A stretch of 64,000 nucleotides of DNA from Clostridia bacterium. GTDB lineage: Bacteria > Bacillota > Clostridia > Christensenellales > Aristaeellaceae. Where the stretch lies: positions 1 through 64,000 of the forward strand of contig JAFROK010000031.1 in the NCBI GenBank assembly GCA_017429695.1, written 5' to 3'. This document shows positions 35,717 through 45,138 of this stretch, piece after piece. The notes below the pieces were generated by a model. That model did no database searches. It was not told where the DNA came from and saw nothing but the letters and a program-made list of their open reading frames with translations. Each line of letters starts with the position of its first letter. The stretch's first letter is position 1. Both the position numbers and the translations under genes were made by a program.

Positions 35717-37267
35717 ATGAACGAAATGATGGCAAAGACACTGAGTTTCGGTGTAAACGGCGTCATCGGTTTTCCTGTCCATGTGGAGGTATTTGCAGCA
35801 AACGGCCTTCCCATGATGGAAATCATCGGCCTGCCCGATACGTCAGTCCGGGAAAGCAGGGACCGTGTGAATGCTGCAATCATCAACTGCGGAAGACAGG
35901 GTGACCCGCGAAGAATAACCATAAACCTTGCGCCGGCTGATATGAAAAAAGAAGGCCCTTCATTTGATCTGCCGATTGCCGTTGGTGTCATGATGGCCAT
36001 AGGCACTTTGCACCCTGTAAGGGAAAGAGATCCGGAAAAAACAGCGTTTTTCGGAGAACTCAGCCTGGACGGGATGATTCAGCCGGTCAACGGTGTGCTT
36101 CCGATGGTGATCAGCGCTAAGGAAAACGGTGTAAAAGATATTGTTCTTCCGGCTGAAAATGCGCGTGAAGCAGCATGTATCGAAGGGCTTCGGATTATTC
36201 CGGTATCCTATCTGGGTGAAGTAACCGATTATCTGGAAGGAAAGAAAGAGATTGTTCCGCAGGAACAGATTCCCTATGAAACACTGCAGCGGGAAAGCAT
36301 TTTCCCTGTTGATATGGCACAGATCAAAGGCCAGGCCGCAGCGAGAAGAGCGCTGGAGGTTGCTGCGGCCGGGGGCCATAATCTGATTATGATAGGCGTT
36401 CCCGGAAGCGGAAAAACCATGCTGGCCCGCAGCGTTCCGGGAATCCTTCCGCCGCTTACATTCGAAGAAGCGCTCGAAACCACCAGAATTCATTCAATCA
36501 GCGGCCGGCTTCCCTCCGGAAGCGGACTGATGGTTACCCGTCCTTTCTGTGCTCCTCACCACAGTGCCTCAGTTGCTTCGCTTGTTGGCGGTGGATCGGA
36601 CGCAAAACCCGGAGAAGTATCGCTGGCACATAACGGCGTCCTGTTTCTGGACGAACTTCCTGAATTCAGCCGGAATGCGCTGGAAGCGCTTCGCCAGCCG
36701 CTTGAAGACGGAATTGTATCTGTTTCCCGTGTAAAGCGGCAGGCACAATATCAGTCATCATTCATGTTAATTGCCGCAATGAATCCCTGTCCATGCGGAT
36801 ATTACGGAAGTTCAAGAAGACATTGCCGCTGTACTCCCCAGGAGATCAGGCACTATCTGGATCGGGTTTCCGGTCCGCTGCTTGACCGGATTGATATCCA
36901 GATTGAAGTGGATTCAGTTCCGATTGAAGAAATCAACAGTCAGTCTCCGGCCGAATCATCTGCTGTTGTTGCTTCCCGTGTCTCTGCAGCCCGTATGATT
37001 CAGCAGGAAAGATATAAGGATACAAACCATTTCTGCAATGCCCAGTTGAGCAGTAATGAAATCCGGCGTTTCTGCGAACTGAGCACAGAAGCCCAACGAT
37101 TGCTCCATATGGCTGTTGATTCAATGCATATGAGTATGCGCGCTTATAACCGGATTCTGAAAGTTGCCAGAACCATTGCAGATCTGGCCGGCGAAGAACA
37201 CATCGCCACAGTACATATTGCTGAAGCGATTCAATACCGTGAACTTGATCAGAAATACTGGAGATGA
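35717..37267 (+). CDS. comM: YifB/ComM family Mg-chelatase-like AAA+ ATPase
   Basis: A 516-residue protein with an N-terminal Lon-like fold (about 1-170, including GLPDTSVRESRDRVNAA) and an AAA+ Mg-chelatase-type core. Walker A is GVPGSGKTMLARSV (about 226-239), Walker B is LFLDELPEF, and NPCPCGYYG with RRHCRC is the zinc-like insertion. ComM is a helicase that promotes branch migration in natural transformation. The next gene, dprA, overlaps by 4 bases, a common competence pairing. Shine-Dalgarno GGAGGGAG precedes the ATG. Confidence 0.95.
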   Translation: MNEMMAKTLSFGVNGVIGFPVHVEVFAANGLPMMEIIGLPDTSVRESRDRVNAAIINCGRQGDPRRITINLAPADMKKEGPSFDLPIAVGVMMAIGTLHPVRERDPEKTAFFGELSLDGMIQPVNGVLPMVISAKENGVKDIVLPAENAREAACIEGLRIIPVSYLGEVTDYLEGKKEIVPQEQIPYETLQRESIFPVDMAQIKGQAAARRALEVAAAGGHNLIMIGVPGSGKTMLARSVPGILPPLTFEEALETTRIHSISGRLPSGSGLMVTRPFCAPHHSASVASLVGGGSDAKPGEVSLAHNGVLFLDELPEFSRNALEALRQPLEDGIVSVSRVKRQAQYQSSFMLIAAMNPCPCGYYGSSRRHCRCTPQEIRHYLDRVSGPLLDRIDIQIEVDSVPIEEINSQSPAESSAVVASRVSAARMIQQERYKDTNHFCNAQLSSNEIRRFCELSTEAQRLLHMAVDSMHMSMRAYNRILKVARTIADLAGEEHIATVHIAEAIQYRELDQKYWR

Positions 37268-38388
37268 TGGAGAAGATGTGTAGCGATTCGGAAATTGCAT
37301 ATCTTGCCTGGCTGGCTTCCAGTAAAGTTCCGGCTGAAATACTGAAAAGGCTGTTGATCAGTTTCCGGACCGGTGAATCGATATACAAAGCCGTAAAAAG
37401 CGATAATCAGCAGATTCTGGAATTTGTACCGGTTTCGGTCCTGAATGCTCTGAGAAACAGCGCCAACCCGGATCTCATATGCCGGATGGATCATCTGGTC
37501 CTTCAGTATGCCATTCACGCGATGACGATGCACGATCCCCGCTTTCCCACAATTCTGCAGGAAATTACAGATCCGGTATCCATTCTGTTTTATCAGGGGT
37601 CACCGGAATGCCTGTCCAGAAGGGCGATCAGTATGGTTGGGTCCAGAAGGGCTTCCTACAGCGGTTTGAAAGCGGCGCATCAGATTGCCCAGGATCTCAG
37701 CATGGAAGGCATCGCCATTGTCAGCGGTTTTGCTTATGGTATTGATACAGCTTCCCACCAGGGATGTCTTGAGGGCCGGAGCCCTACAATCGCTGTAATG
37801 GGCTGCGGACTGGATCAGAACTATCCGGCAGGGAACGAAGGATTAAGAAAGCAGGTAATCGATTCAGGGGGAATCCTTTTAAGTGAATATGCCCCGGGAG
37901 AAAAACCGCTGCCGGGCCATTTCCCTTATCGAAACCGGATCATCGCCGCGCTGGGGGAAGCAGTAATCTTAGTGGAAGCAAAAATACGCAGCGGAAGCCT
38001 CAGAACTGTGGACCATGCTTTGGAACAGGGAAAAGAAGTATTTGTTTATCCGGGTGATCCGACATCTCCATTTTTTGAAGGAAATCATCAGCTGCTGCGG
38101 GATGGCGGGCACTACTTTTCAAAAGCCCTGGATATCCTTGAAGATATGAACTGGCTTGACAAGAATCAAAGTGAAGTGCAAAATAGCGGTTGCAGCATCT
38201 CAACAGACGGGATGTCACCTGAAGAGGAAAAAATCCTGCGTTTACTGATTCCGGGTGAGCTGAGTTTTGATCAGCTTGCAGCCCAAAGCGCCGTTTCTCC
38301 GTCTGATCTTCTGAGTATCCTGACAATTCTTCAGATTCGAGGTGCCGTTGAACCGCTTCCCGGAAAAAAATATCAAATCAAACAATAA
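37264..38388 (+). CDS. dprA: DNA-processing protein DprA
   Basis: A 374-residue protein that receives single-stranded DNA in transformation and loads RecA. The Rossmann domain (about 85-295) carries SMVGSRRASYSGLKAA, IVSGFAYGIDTASHQGCL and AVMGCGLDQNYPAGN. A winged-helix C-terminal domain (about 315-374) follows, MSPEEEKILRLLIPGELSFDQLAA. It overlaps comM by ATGA and precedes topA, the same order as in Bacillus (dprA-topA-trmFO). DprA is widespread also in bacteria not known to be competent. Confidence 0.96.
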   Translation: MMEKMCSDSEIAYLAWLASSKVPAEILKRLLISFRTGESIYKAVKSDNQQILEFVPVSVLNALRNSANPDLICRMDHLVLQYAIHAMTMHDPRFPTILQEITDPVSILFYQGSPECLSRRAISMVGSRRASYSGLKAAHQIAQDLSMEGIAIVSGFAYGIDTASHQGCLEGRSPTIAVMGCGLDQNYPAGNEGLRKQVIDSGGILLSEYAPGEKPLPGHFPYRNRIIAALGEAVILVEAKIRSGSLRTVDHALEQGKEVFVYPGDPTSPFFEGNHQLLRDGGHYFSKALDILEDMNWLDKNQSEVQNSGCSISTDGMSPEEEKILRLLIPGELSFDQLAAQSAVSPSDLLSILTILQIRGAVEPLPGKKYQIKQ

Positions 38389-38411
38389 ATCCAGCTCGGA
38401 GGGATTTCTTC

Positions 38412-40538
38412 ATGGCGACTACGTCAAAACAAAAACTGATTATTGTCGAATCTCCTGCAAAGGCTAAAACAATCAGCCGGTACCTTGGAAAAGGCTATAA
38501 AGTTGAAGCTTCCCAGGGTCACGTGTGTGATCTGCCGAAAAGCCAGCTTGGCATTGATCCGGATCACGATTTTGATCTGAAATATATTACCATACGCGGA
38601 CGCGGAGAAATCCTTTCCAGGATCAGGAAAGAAGCAAAAAACGCTTCCCATGTGTATTTTGCCACAGACCCTGACCGGGAAGGAGAAGCCATCAGCTGGC
38701 ATCTTTATCACGTGCTTGGCGTGGATGAAAATGAGCCTTGTCGTATTGAATTTAACGAAGTTACCAAAAAGGCGGTACAAAATGCCATCAAAAATCCCCG
38801 CAAACTCGATATGGGGCGTATTGATGCGCAGCAGGCAAGACGTGCGCTGGACCGTCTCGTCGGATATAAGATCAGTCCTCTTCTATGGACAAAAATCAAA
38901 AAGGGGTTGTCCGCAGGCCGCGTACAAAGCGTTGCTACAAAGATGGTTGTTGATCGTGAAAACGAAATCGATGCATTTATTCCTGAGGAATACTGGGACA
39001 TTTCTGCAAAGTGCAGTACGGGAAGCGGAAAAAAAGCCCATGTTTTTACTGCCCGTCTTGCCGGTGTGGATGGCAGCAAGACCCAGGTAAACAATGCGAA
39101 AGATGCGGAAAAAATCAGGTCAATGATTGAAAAAGAAACATTCATTGTTTCCGAAATCAAAAGAAAAGAAAAGAAGCGTATGCCCACGCCTCCGTTTACC
39201 ACCTCAAGTCTTCAGCAGGAAGCAGGACGCAAACTGAACTTTACGACTGCCCGCACCATGCAGGTTGTTCAGCAGTTGTATGAAGGAATTGATATTGCCG
39301 GCGAAGGGACGCAGGGACTTGTAACCTACATTCGAACTGACAGCGTACGGATCAGTGATGATGCACTGGAAGCTGTCCGTGCGTTTATCCCTCAGAAATT
39401 CGGGCCTGAATATCTGCCTGCAGAAAAAAATGAATATAAAGGAAGAAAAAACGCGCAGGACGCCCATGAAGCAATTCGTCCAACCGATGTATTCCGGACT
39501 CCTGATTCGATTAAATCTTCCCTGAACCGTGAACAGTATATGCTTTACCGGCTGATTTACAACCGGTTTGTTGCCAGCCAGATGGCACCGGCCGTTTACC
39601 AGACACTGACGGCTGATATTACCGGACAGCACATCTCGCTGCGTTTTTACGGCGAGCACAAAACATTTTCAGGTTTTACAGCGCTTTACGAAGAAAGTTT
39701 GGATGAGACGGTCAGTTCAGTTGAAATGACATTGCCCGTGCTTGAGGAAAAACAAAAAATCTCTGTGGAAGAGGTCAGCAGCGAACAGCATTTCACTCAG
39801 CCCCCGAGCCGTTATACAGAAGCTAGCCTTGTACGGACGCTGGAAGAAAACGGAATCGGCCGTCCTTCCACCTATGCCCCGACAATCTCAACCATTATTT
39901 CCAGAGGCTATGTGTCCCGAGAAAAGAAACGTCTGTATCCGACTGAACTTGGTATCATGGTTACCGATATGATGGAAAAGTATTTTTCCGAGATCGTTGA
40001 TACTGAGTTTACAGCCAATATGGAAACTAAGCTGGACGAAGTGGAAGAAGGAAATGCTGACTGGAAAAAAATCCTGCGTGATTTTTATCCGGAATTTGAA
40101 AAAACCCTTCATACAGCCGAAAAGGAAATCGAAAAGGTTGAAGTGAAAGACGAAGTCAGCGATGTACCCTGTGACCAGTGCGGCGCTCTCATGGTATACA
40201 AGATGGGCCGCTACGGCCGTTTTCTGGCCTGTCCGAATTTCCCGGACTGCCGCAATACAAAACCCATCTTGAATTATATTGATACGCCATGTCCCAAATG
40301 CGGAAAACGGCTGCTGGAAAAAATAAGCAAGAAAAACCGAAAATTTTATGGATGTGAAGCATATCCCGAATGTGATTTTGTCAGCTGGGATCAGCCGGTT
40401 GCGGAAAAATGTCCTCAATGCGGAAGCTATATGGTTGAAAAGCACAATGCGAGAGGGGAAGTCATTCATCTTTGCGCAAATGAAAGCTGCCGGTACAAAT
40501 CCAATATAAAAAACACCGAGGAATACCCCGATGAGTGA
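38412..40538 (+). CDS. topA: DNA topoisomerase I
   Basis: A 708-residue type IA enzyme that relaxes negative supercoils. The Toprim domain begins KLIIVESPAKAKTI and includes FATDPDREGEAISWH with the metal-binding acids. The catalytic Tyr306 is in VTYIRTDS. The C-terminus has three four-cysteine zinc ribbons starting with CDQCG, CPKCG and CPQCG (about 577-700) that bind single-stranded DNA. It follows dprA by 23 bases and its end overlaps trmFO by 8 bases. Confidence 0.98.
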   Translation: MATTSKQKLIIVESPAKAKTISRYLGKGYKVEASQGHVCDLPKSQLGIDPDHDFDLKYITIRGRGEILSRIRKEAKNASHVYFATDPDREGEAISWHLYHVLGVDENEPCRIEFNEVTKKAVQNAIKNPRKLDMGRIDAQQARRALDRLVGYKISPLLWTKIKKGLSAGRVQSVATKMVVDRENEIDAFIPEEYWDISAKCSTGSGKKAHVFTARLAGVDGSKTQVNNAKDAEKIRSMIEKETFIVSEIKRKEKKRMPTPPFTTSSLQQEAGRKLNFTTARTMQVVQQLYEGIDIAGEGTQGLVTYIRTDSVRISDDALEAVRAFIPQKFGPEYLPAEKNEYKGRKNAQDAHEAIRPTDVFRTPDSIKSSLNREQYMLYRLIYNRFVASQMAPAVYQTLTADITGQHISLRFYGEHKTFSGFTALYEESLDETVSSVEMTLPVLEEKQKISVEEVSSEQHFTQPPSRYTEASLVRTLEENGIGRPSTYAPTISTIISRGYVSREKKRLYPTELGIMVTDMMEKYFSEIVDTEFTANMETKLDEVEEGNADWKKILRDFYPEFEKTLHTAEKEIEKVEVKDEVSDVPCDQCGALMVYKMGRYGRFLACPNFPDCRNTKPILNYIDTPCPKCGKRLLEKISKKNRKFYGCEAYPECDFVSWDQPVAEKCPQCGSYMVEKHNARGEVIHLCANESCRYKSNIKNTEEYPDE

Positions 40539-41841
40539 TCATTGCGCTACGGTAATCGGAGCCGGACTGGCAGGATGTGAAGCCGCCTGGCAGCTTGCCC
40601 AGCAGGGAATTTCAGTGAAACTGATTGAAATGAAACCTGTTGTACAGACGCCGGCTCATCATACGGATCAATATGCTGAACTGGTATGTTCAAACAGTTT
40701 CAGGGGCGAACGTCTGTCCAGCGCCGTCGGATTGTTGAAGGCAGAATTGCGTTGTATGAATTCACTGATTATGCAATGCGCGGATCATAACCGTGTTCCT
40801 GCCGGCGATGCGCTTGCGGTGGACCGGGATGGTTTTTCCGAACAGATCACAGAAATCATAAAGTCCCATCCACTGATTTCCGTGGAAACACGTGAAGCCT
40901 GTGAAATACCGAATGGACCGGTCATTATTGCAACCGGACCGCTGACAAGTCCGTCCATGACAGAGACGATCCGTCAATTACCCGGTTTGGATACGCTGAA
41001 CTTTTATGATGCCGCTGCGCCTATTGTTGTCCGCGAATCCCTTGATGAATCCAGGATGTATCGCCTCAGCCGGTACGGACGCGGAGATGATTACCTGAAT
41101 TGTCCGATGACAGAAACAGAATACAACTGCTTTATTGATGCTTTGCTTTCCGCAGAAACCGCAGAAGTACACGGTTTTGAAGAAAAGAATGTATTTGATG
41201 GCTGTATGCCCATCGAAAGCATGGCACGCCGCGGACGTATGGTTCCTGCTTTCGGCCCCATGAAGCCTGTCGGATTATCGGATCCCGGAACAGGAAAAGA
41301 GCCCTTTGCGGTTGTACAGCTCCGGCAGGACGATGCGGGAGAAACGATGTATAATATTGTCGGATTTCAGACCCGCCTGAAATTCAATGAACAGAAACGT
41401 GTCTTTGGCCTGATCCCGGGACTGGAAAACGCTGTCTATGCCAGGTACGGCGTGATGCACCGGAATACATTCCTGAAGAGCCCTGGCTTTCTGAATGAGA
41501 GGTTTGAAATGATCCGGCGCCCACAGTGCTATTTTGCCGGTCAGATTACCGGTGTGGAGGGATATGTGGAAAGTACGGCAAGCGGCCTTGTTGCCGGCCG
41601 GTCCCTTGCTTCACAGCTTCACGGGAATGATCCTGTTCCTTTACCCGGATTTACGGCAACCGGTGCGCTGGGCAGATATGTTTCAACACCAAACCGAAAT
41701 TTCCAGCCGATGAACTGTACCTTCGGAATCATTGATCCTCTGCCGGTAGTTCCCGGGCAGAAGAAAATCCGGGACAAGCAGGCCAGATATGAGGCGATAT
41801 CTGAAAGGGCGCTGAATTATATCAAATCGATATCAGATTAA
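40531..41841 (+). CDS. trmFO: Folate-dependent tRNA (uracil-54-C5)-methyltransferase
   Basis: A 436-residue FAD enzyme that makes ribothymidine at position 54 of tRNA using methylenetetrahydrofolate. It starts with the FAD motif VIGAGLAGCEAAWQLA, followed by LVCSNSFRGERLSSAVGLLKAE, with the family-conserved Cys near residue 54. CPMTETEYNCF and the C-terminal GYVESTASGLVAGRSLA are diagnostic. It overlaps topA by 8 bases. In Bacillus the recombinase codV comes next; here hslV follows after 15 bases. Confidence 0.97.
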   Translation: MSDHCATVIGAGLAGCEAAWQLAQQGISVKLIEMKPVVQTPAHHTDQYAELVCSNSFRGERLSSAVGLLKAELRCMNSLIMQCADHNRVPAGDALAVDRDGFSEQITEIIKSHPLISVETREACEIPNGPVIIATGPLTSPSMTETIRQLPGLDTLNFYDAAAPIVVRESLDESRMYRLSRYGRGDDYLNCPMTETEYNCFIDALLSAETAEVHGFEEKNVFDGCMPIESMARRGRMVPAFGPMKPVGLSDPGTGKEPFAVVQLRQDDAGETMYNIVGFQTRLKFNEQKRVFGLIPGLENAVYARYGVMHRNTFLKSPGFLNERFEMIRRPQCYFAGQITGVEGYVESTASGLVAGRSLASQLHGNDPVPLPGFTATGALGRYVSTPNRNFQPMNCTFGIIDPLPVVPGQKKIRDKQARYEAISERALNYIKSISD

Positions 41842-41856
41842 CGGAGGAATCATATT

Positions 41857-42396
41857 ATGGCAAGTCCATTTCGCGGAACAACGATCTGTGCTGTACAGCG
41901 CAACGGTCAGACAGCTATCGCCGGTGACGGACAGGTTACAATGGGAGAGCACACAATTTTCAAAACATCTGCCCGGAAAGTAAGGCGTTTGTTCAACGGA
42001 CAGGTAGCAGTCGGATTTGCAGGCAGTGTTGCCGACGCTTTTACCCTGTGCGAAAAATTCGAGGAAAAACTGCAGCAATGCGGCGGAAATCTTGAAAAAG
42101 CCGCAGTTGCCCTGGCACAGAACTGGCGCGGGGACCAGACGATGCGGCAGCTCGAATCCATGATGATTGCAGCCGATAAAAACCATCTGCTGATCCTGTC
42201 CGGCACCGGAGAAGTGATCGATCCGGATGAAGGGATTGCAGCAATTGGTTCCGGCGGCAATTATGCGCTGGCAGCCGCAAGAGCGCTTGTACAGAATACG
42301 GATATGGGCGCCGCGGAAATTGCACAAAAAGCATTACAAATTGCATCAAGTATCTGTGTCTATACGAATGATCATATCATCGTTGAAACGTTATAA
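41857..42396 (+). CDS. hslV: ATP-dependent protease subunit HslV (ClpQ)
   Basis: A 179-residue peptidase that forms the proteolytic core of HslUV, a bacterial proteasome relative. The core matches throughout: [33 protein letters not shown] and [15 protein letters not shown]. The Thr pair aligned with the mature N-terminus of E. coli HslV is at residues 8-9 ([11 protein letters not shown]), after a short leader like that of Bacillus ClpQ. Bacillus ClpQ is reported to use an N-terminal Ser; here residue 2 is Ala and 3 is Ser, so the mature terminus is uncertain. hslU follows after 20 bases. Confidence 0.97.
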   Translation: MASPFRGTTICAVQRNGQTAIAGDGQVTMGEHTIFKTSARKVRRLFNGQVAVGFAGSVADAFTLCEKFEEKLQQCGGNLEKAAVALAQNWRGDQTMRQLESMMIAADKNHLLILSGTGEVIDPDEGIAAIGSGGNYALAAARALVQNTDMGAAEIAQKALQIASSICVYTNDHIIVETL

Positions 42397-42416
42397 TCAG
42401 AAAGGAGAAAAGTCCG

Positions 42417-43793
42417 ATGAGCCAGATGCAGCTGACCCCCCGGCAGATCGTTCATGAACTGGATCGCTTTATTGTCGGACAGGATGAGGCAAAAAAAGCA
42501 GTCGCTATTGCGCTTCGCAACCGATATCGCCGCAGCAGGGTGGATGAAACCCTCCGCGATGAAATCATTCCAAAGAATATCCTGATGGTAGGCCCGACAG
42601 GTGTCGGTAAAACTGAAATCGCAAGAAGGCTGGCCAAACTGGTAAACGCCCCGTTTATCAAAGTGGAGGCAACCAAATTTACGGAAGTCGGATATGTGGG
42701 ACGTGATGTGGAAAGCATCATCCGGGACCTGACTGAAAACGCTGTCCGTATGGTCAGAAAAGAACACGAGGAACGGGTTATGCCGAGAGCCAGAGTCCTT
42801 GCTGAAGAGCGACTTTCAGATATGCTGGCCCATCCGTCCAAAAAATCTTCTTCGGCATCTAATCCCCTTGATTTCCTTCTCGGCCGTCAGAAGGAGACTC
42901 ATGTTTCGGATGAAGAAACAACAGCGCTTGCCAAAAGAAAAGAAGAAATCCGGCAGCAGCTGCTTCGCAACGAAATTGAAGACCTTGAACTGGATCTTGA
43001 AGTTGAAGAAGAAGCGCCTACGCTTGAAGTCGGCGGAAACAGTATCAGCCTGGGCGATATGATGGGAAATATGATGCCCAAACGAACAAGAATTCGCCAT
43101 GTCAAAGTTCATGAAGCAAGAAAAATCATGACCGATCAGGAAGCAGCAAAACTGATTGACAATGATGCTGTCCAGGAAGAAGCAATTTACAGAACGGAAC
43201 AGAATGGCATCGTTTTTATTGATGAAATTGATAAGATTGCCTCCTCATCCAATGTACATGGACCGGATGTCAGCAGGGAAGGCGTTCAGCGGGATATCCT
43301 TCCGATTGTTGAAGGATGTACGGTGAATACAAAATACGGTGCTGTCCGGACCGATTATATGCTTTTTATTGCAGCCGGTGCTTTTCACGTCAGCAAAGTA
43401 ACCGATCTGATTCCCGAGCTTCAGGGCAGATTTCCTGTTCATGTCCAGCTGAAAAGCCTGACCAAGGAAGATTTCCGGCAGATTCTCACGGTTCCGGAAA
43501 ACGCGCTGACCAGGCAGTACCGGGCATTACTGGAAGTGGATCGGGTACTGCTGCGGTTCGATGATTCTGCCATTGATAAAATCGCAGAAGCCGCCTGCAA
43601 TGCCAATGATAATTCGGAAGATATCGGAGCGCGGCGTCTTCATGCAATTTTTGAACAATTGCTGGAAGATATATCATTTAATGCCGGAGATGAAAACATG
43701 CCGCCTTTCGAACTGGTCATTGACGGGGATTATGTGAATGACCATCTCAAAGGTGAAAATAAACCGGTTGATATGAAAAAGTATATTCTGTAA
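42417..43793 (+). CDS. hslU: ATP-dependent protease ATPase subunit HslU (ClpY)
   Basis: A 458-residue AAA+ unfoldase that feeds substrates to HslV. Walker A is GPTGVGKTEIARRLA (about 61-75), the pore loop is GYVGRDVES, the inserted I domain runs about 110-240, Walker B is IVFIDEIDKIA and the sensor is AAGAFHVSKVTDLIPELQGR. The C-terminus ends KKYIL, matching the family pattern that docks into HslV. AAAGGAGAAAAG precedes the ATG. codY, which follows hslU in Bacillus, is absent. Confidence 0.97.
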   Translation: MSQMQLTPRQIVHELDRFIVGQDEAKKAVAIALRNRYRRSRVDETLRDEIIPKNILMVGPTGVGKTEIARRLAKLVNAPFIKVEATKFTEVGYVGRDVESIIRDLTENAVRMVRKEHEERVMPRARVLAEERLSDMLAHPSKKSSSASNPLDFLLGRQKETHVSDEETTALAKRKEEIRQQLLRNEIEDLELDLEVEEEAPTLEVGGNSISLGDMMGNMMPKRTRIRHVKVHEARKIMTDQEAAKLIDNDAVQEEAIYRTEQNGIVFIDEIDKIASSSNVHGPDVSREGVQRDILPIVEGCTVNTKYGAVRTDYMLFIAAGAFHVSKVTDLIPELQGRFPVHVQLKSLTKEDFRQILTVPENALTRQYRALLEVDRVLLRFDDSAIDKIAEAACNANDNSEDIGARRLHAIFEQLLEDISFNAGDENMPPFELVIDGDYVNDHLKGENKPVDMKKYIL

Positions 43794-43817
43794 GAAAAAA
43801 GAGGGGGACAAGTCCGT

Positions 43818-44627
43818 ATGATCCAGACAATTGGTATGATTGGAACCGGAAATATGGGGTCAGCGATCCTGCGGGGCGTTGTTGAGGCACAGTATATCCG
43901 TGCTTCAATGATTACCGTTTTTGACGTAAGTTCAAAACGCATGCGTGAAATCAGTGAAGACATTCCGGGCATACAGCTTGCTTCAGATTGTGCGGAAGTA
44001 GCGGAACAATCGGATCTGATCATTCTGGCTGTCAAACCGATATATGTTCAGGATGTCATCAACGAACTGCTGCCGGCCCTGAACGGAAAGGCAGTATTAA
44101 GCATAGCGGCAGGATGGACAGTGAGTATGCTGAGCAAATCACTTGAGAATTCCGGTGCAACTTTTATGCGCGTTATGCCGAACACACCCGCCCTGGTAGG
44201 TGAGGGAATGACCGCTCTGTGTGATGAGTCCACGTTCTCCAAAGAAGATTTTGAGTATGCAAAGGGAATATTTGATTCCGTAGGGAAAACCATTATCCTT
44301 CCCGAAAGGCTGTTCGACGGAGTCGTTGCCATCAGCGGATCCAGTCCGGCTTATGTTTATATGATGATTGAAGCCATGGCGGATGCCGGTGTTAAAGAAG
44401 GCATTCCCCGGGCAAACGCGTATGAAATGGCCGCACAGAGTGTTCTCGGAAGCGCACTGATGGTTCTTTCCTCCGGGACACATCCGGCTGCTTTGAAAGA
44501 TGCGGTTTGTTCACCCGGCGGAACGACCATTGATGCAGTGGAAGAACTGGAACGGAAGGGATTTCGCGCTGCAATTATGGACGCAATGCAGGTCTGTGCT
44601 GAAAAGAGCAGAAGCATGTCCAGATAA
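43818..44627 (+). CDS. proC: Pyrroline-5-carboxylate reductase
   Basis: A 269-residue enzyme that makes proline from pyrroline-5-carboxylate with NAD(P)H. The N-terminal Rossmann motif is [28 protein letters not shown] and [19 protein letters not shown] are conserved core segments, and the dimer domain has [20 protein letters not shown] with [14 protein letters not shown]. Complete and of normal length. AGAGGGGGA precedes the ATG 24 bases after hslU. No other proline gene is near. Confidence 0.96.
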   Translation: MIQTIGMIGTGNMGSAILRGVVEAQYIRASMITVFDVSSKRMREISEDIPGIQLASDCAEVAEQSDLIILAVKPIYVQDVINELLPALNGKAVLSIAAGWTVSMLSKSLENSGATFMRVMPNTPALVGEGMTALCDESTFSKEDFEYAKGIFDSVGKTIILPERLFDGVVAISGSSPAYVYMMIEAMADAGVKEGIPRANAYEMAAQSVLGSALMVLSSGTHPAALKDAVCSPGGTTIDAVEELERKGFRAAIMDAMQVCAEKSRSMSR

Positions 44628-44647
44628 TTCAGAAAGGAATCCGTCAT

Positions 44648-45121
44648 ATGGGAGAGGTAAGAAAGCAGGTCAATATTTATACTGACGGTGCATGCAGCGG
44701 AAATCCGGGACCGGGCGGCTGGGCCGCCATTCTAGAATTCGGTCAGCACAGAAAAGAAATCAGCGGATTTATGGCCGGAACAACCAATAACAGAATGGAA
44801 CTGTTCGCTGCAATCAGCGGTCTTGGTGCATTAAAAGAGCCTTGTGATGTAAAGCTGTATTCCGACAGCAATTACCTTGTTCAGGCCTTTAATGACCACT
44901 GGATTGACGGCTGGAAGAAAAACGGGTGGAAAACCAGCGGGGGAACACCTGTTGAAAACCAAGATCTCTGGTTTATTCTGATGGCACAGACAAAAAAGCA
45001 TCATGTTGAGTTCATTAAAGTAAAAGGGCATGCAGATCATCCGGAAAACAACCGTTGCGATGAACTGGCGCGTGCTGCGATTGACGAATATCGGAGTCTG
45101 AATCAAACAGAAAATCAGTAA
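44648..45121 (+). CDS. rnhA: Ribonuclease HI
   Basis: A 157-residue nuclease that degrades RNA in RNA-DNA hybrids. The active-site acids are visible in [15 protein letters not shown] (Asp13), NRMELFAA and [12 protein letters not shown], with the distal His/Asp in [16 protein letters not shown]. The basic handle [15 protein letters not shown] is of the E. coli type. With rnhB at 30316, the cell has both RNase H types. It lies between proC and a sugar kinase with short gaps. Confidence 0.96.
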   Translation: MGEVRKQVNIYTDGACSGNPGPGGWAAILEFGQHRKEISGFMAGTTNNRMELFAAISGLGALKEPCDVKLYSDSNYLVQAFNDHWIDGWKKNGWKTSGGTPVENQDLWFILMAQTKKHHVEFIKVKGHADHPENNRCDELARAAIDEYRSLNQTENQ

Positions 45122-45138
45122 TCCGGGAGAAAAAAGTC

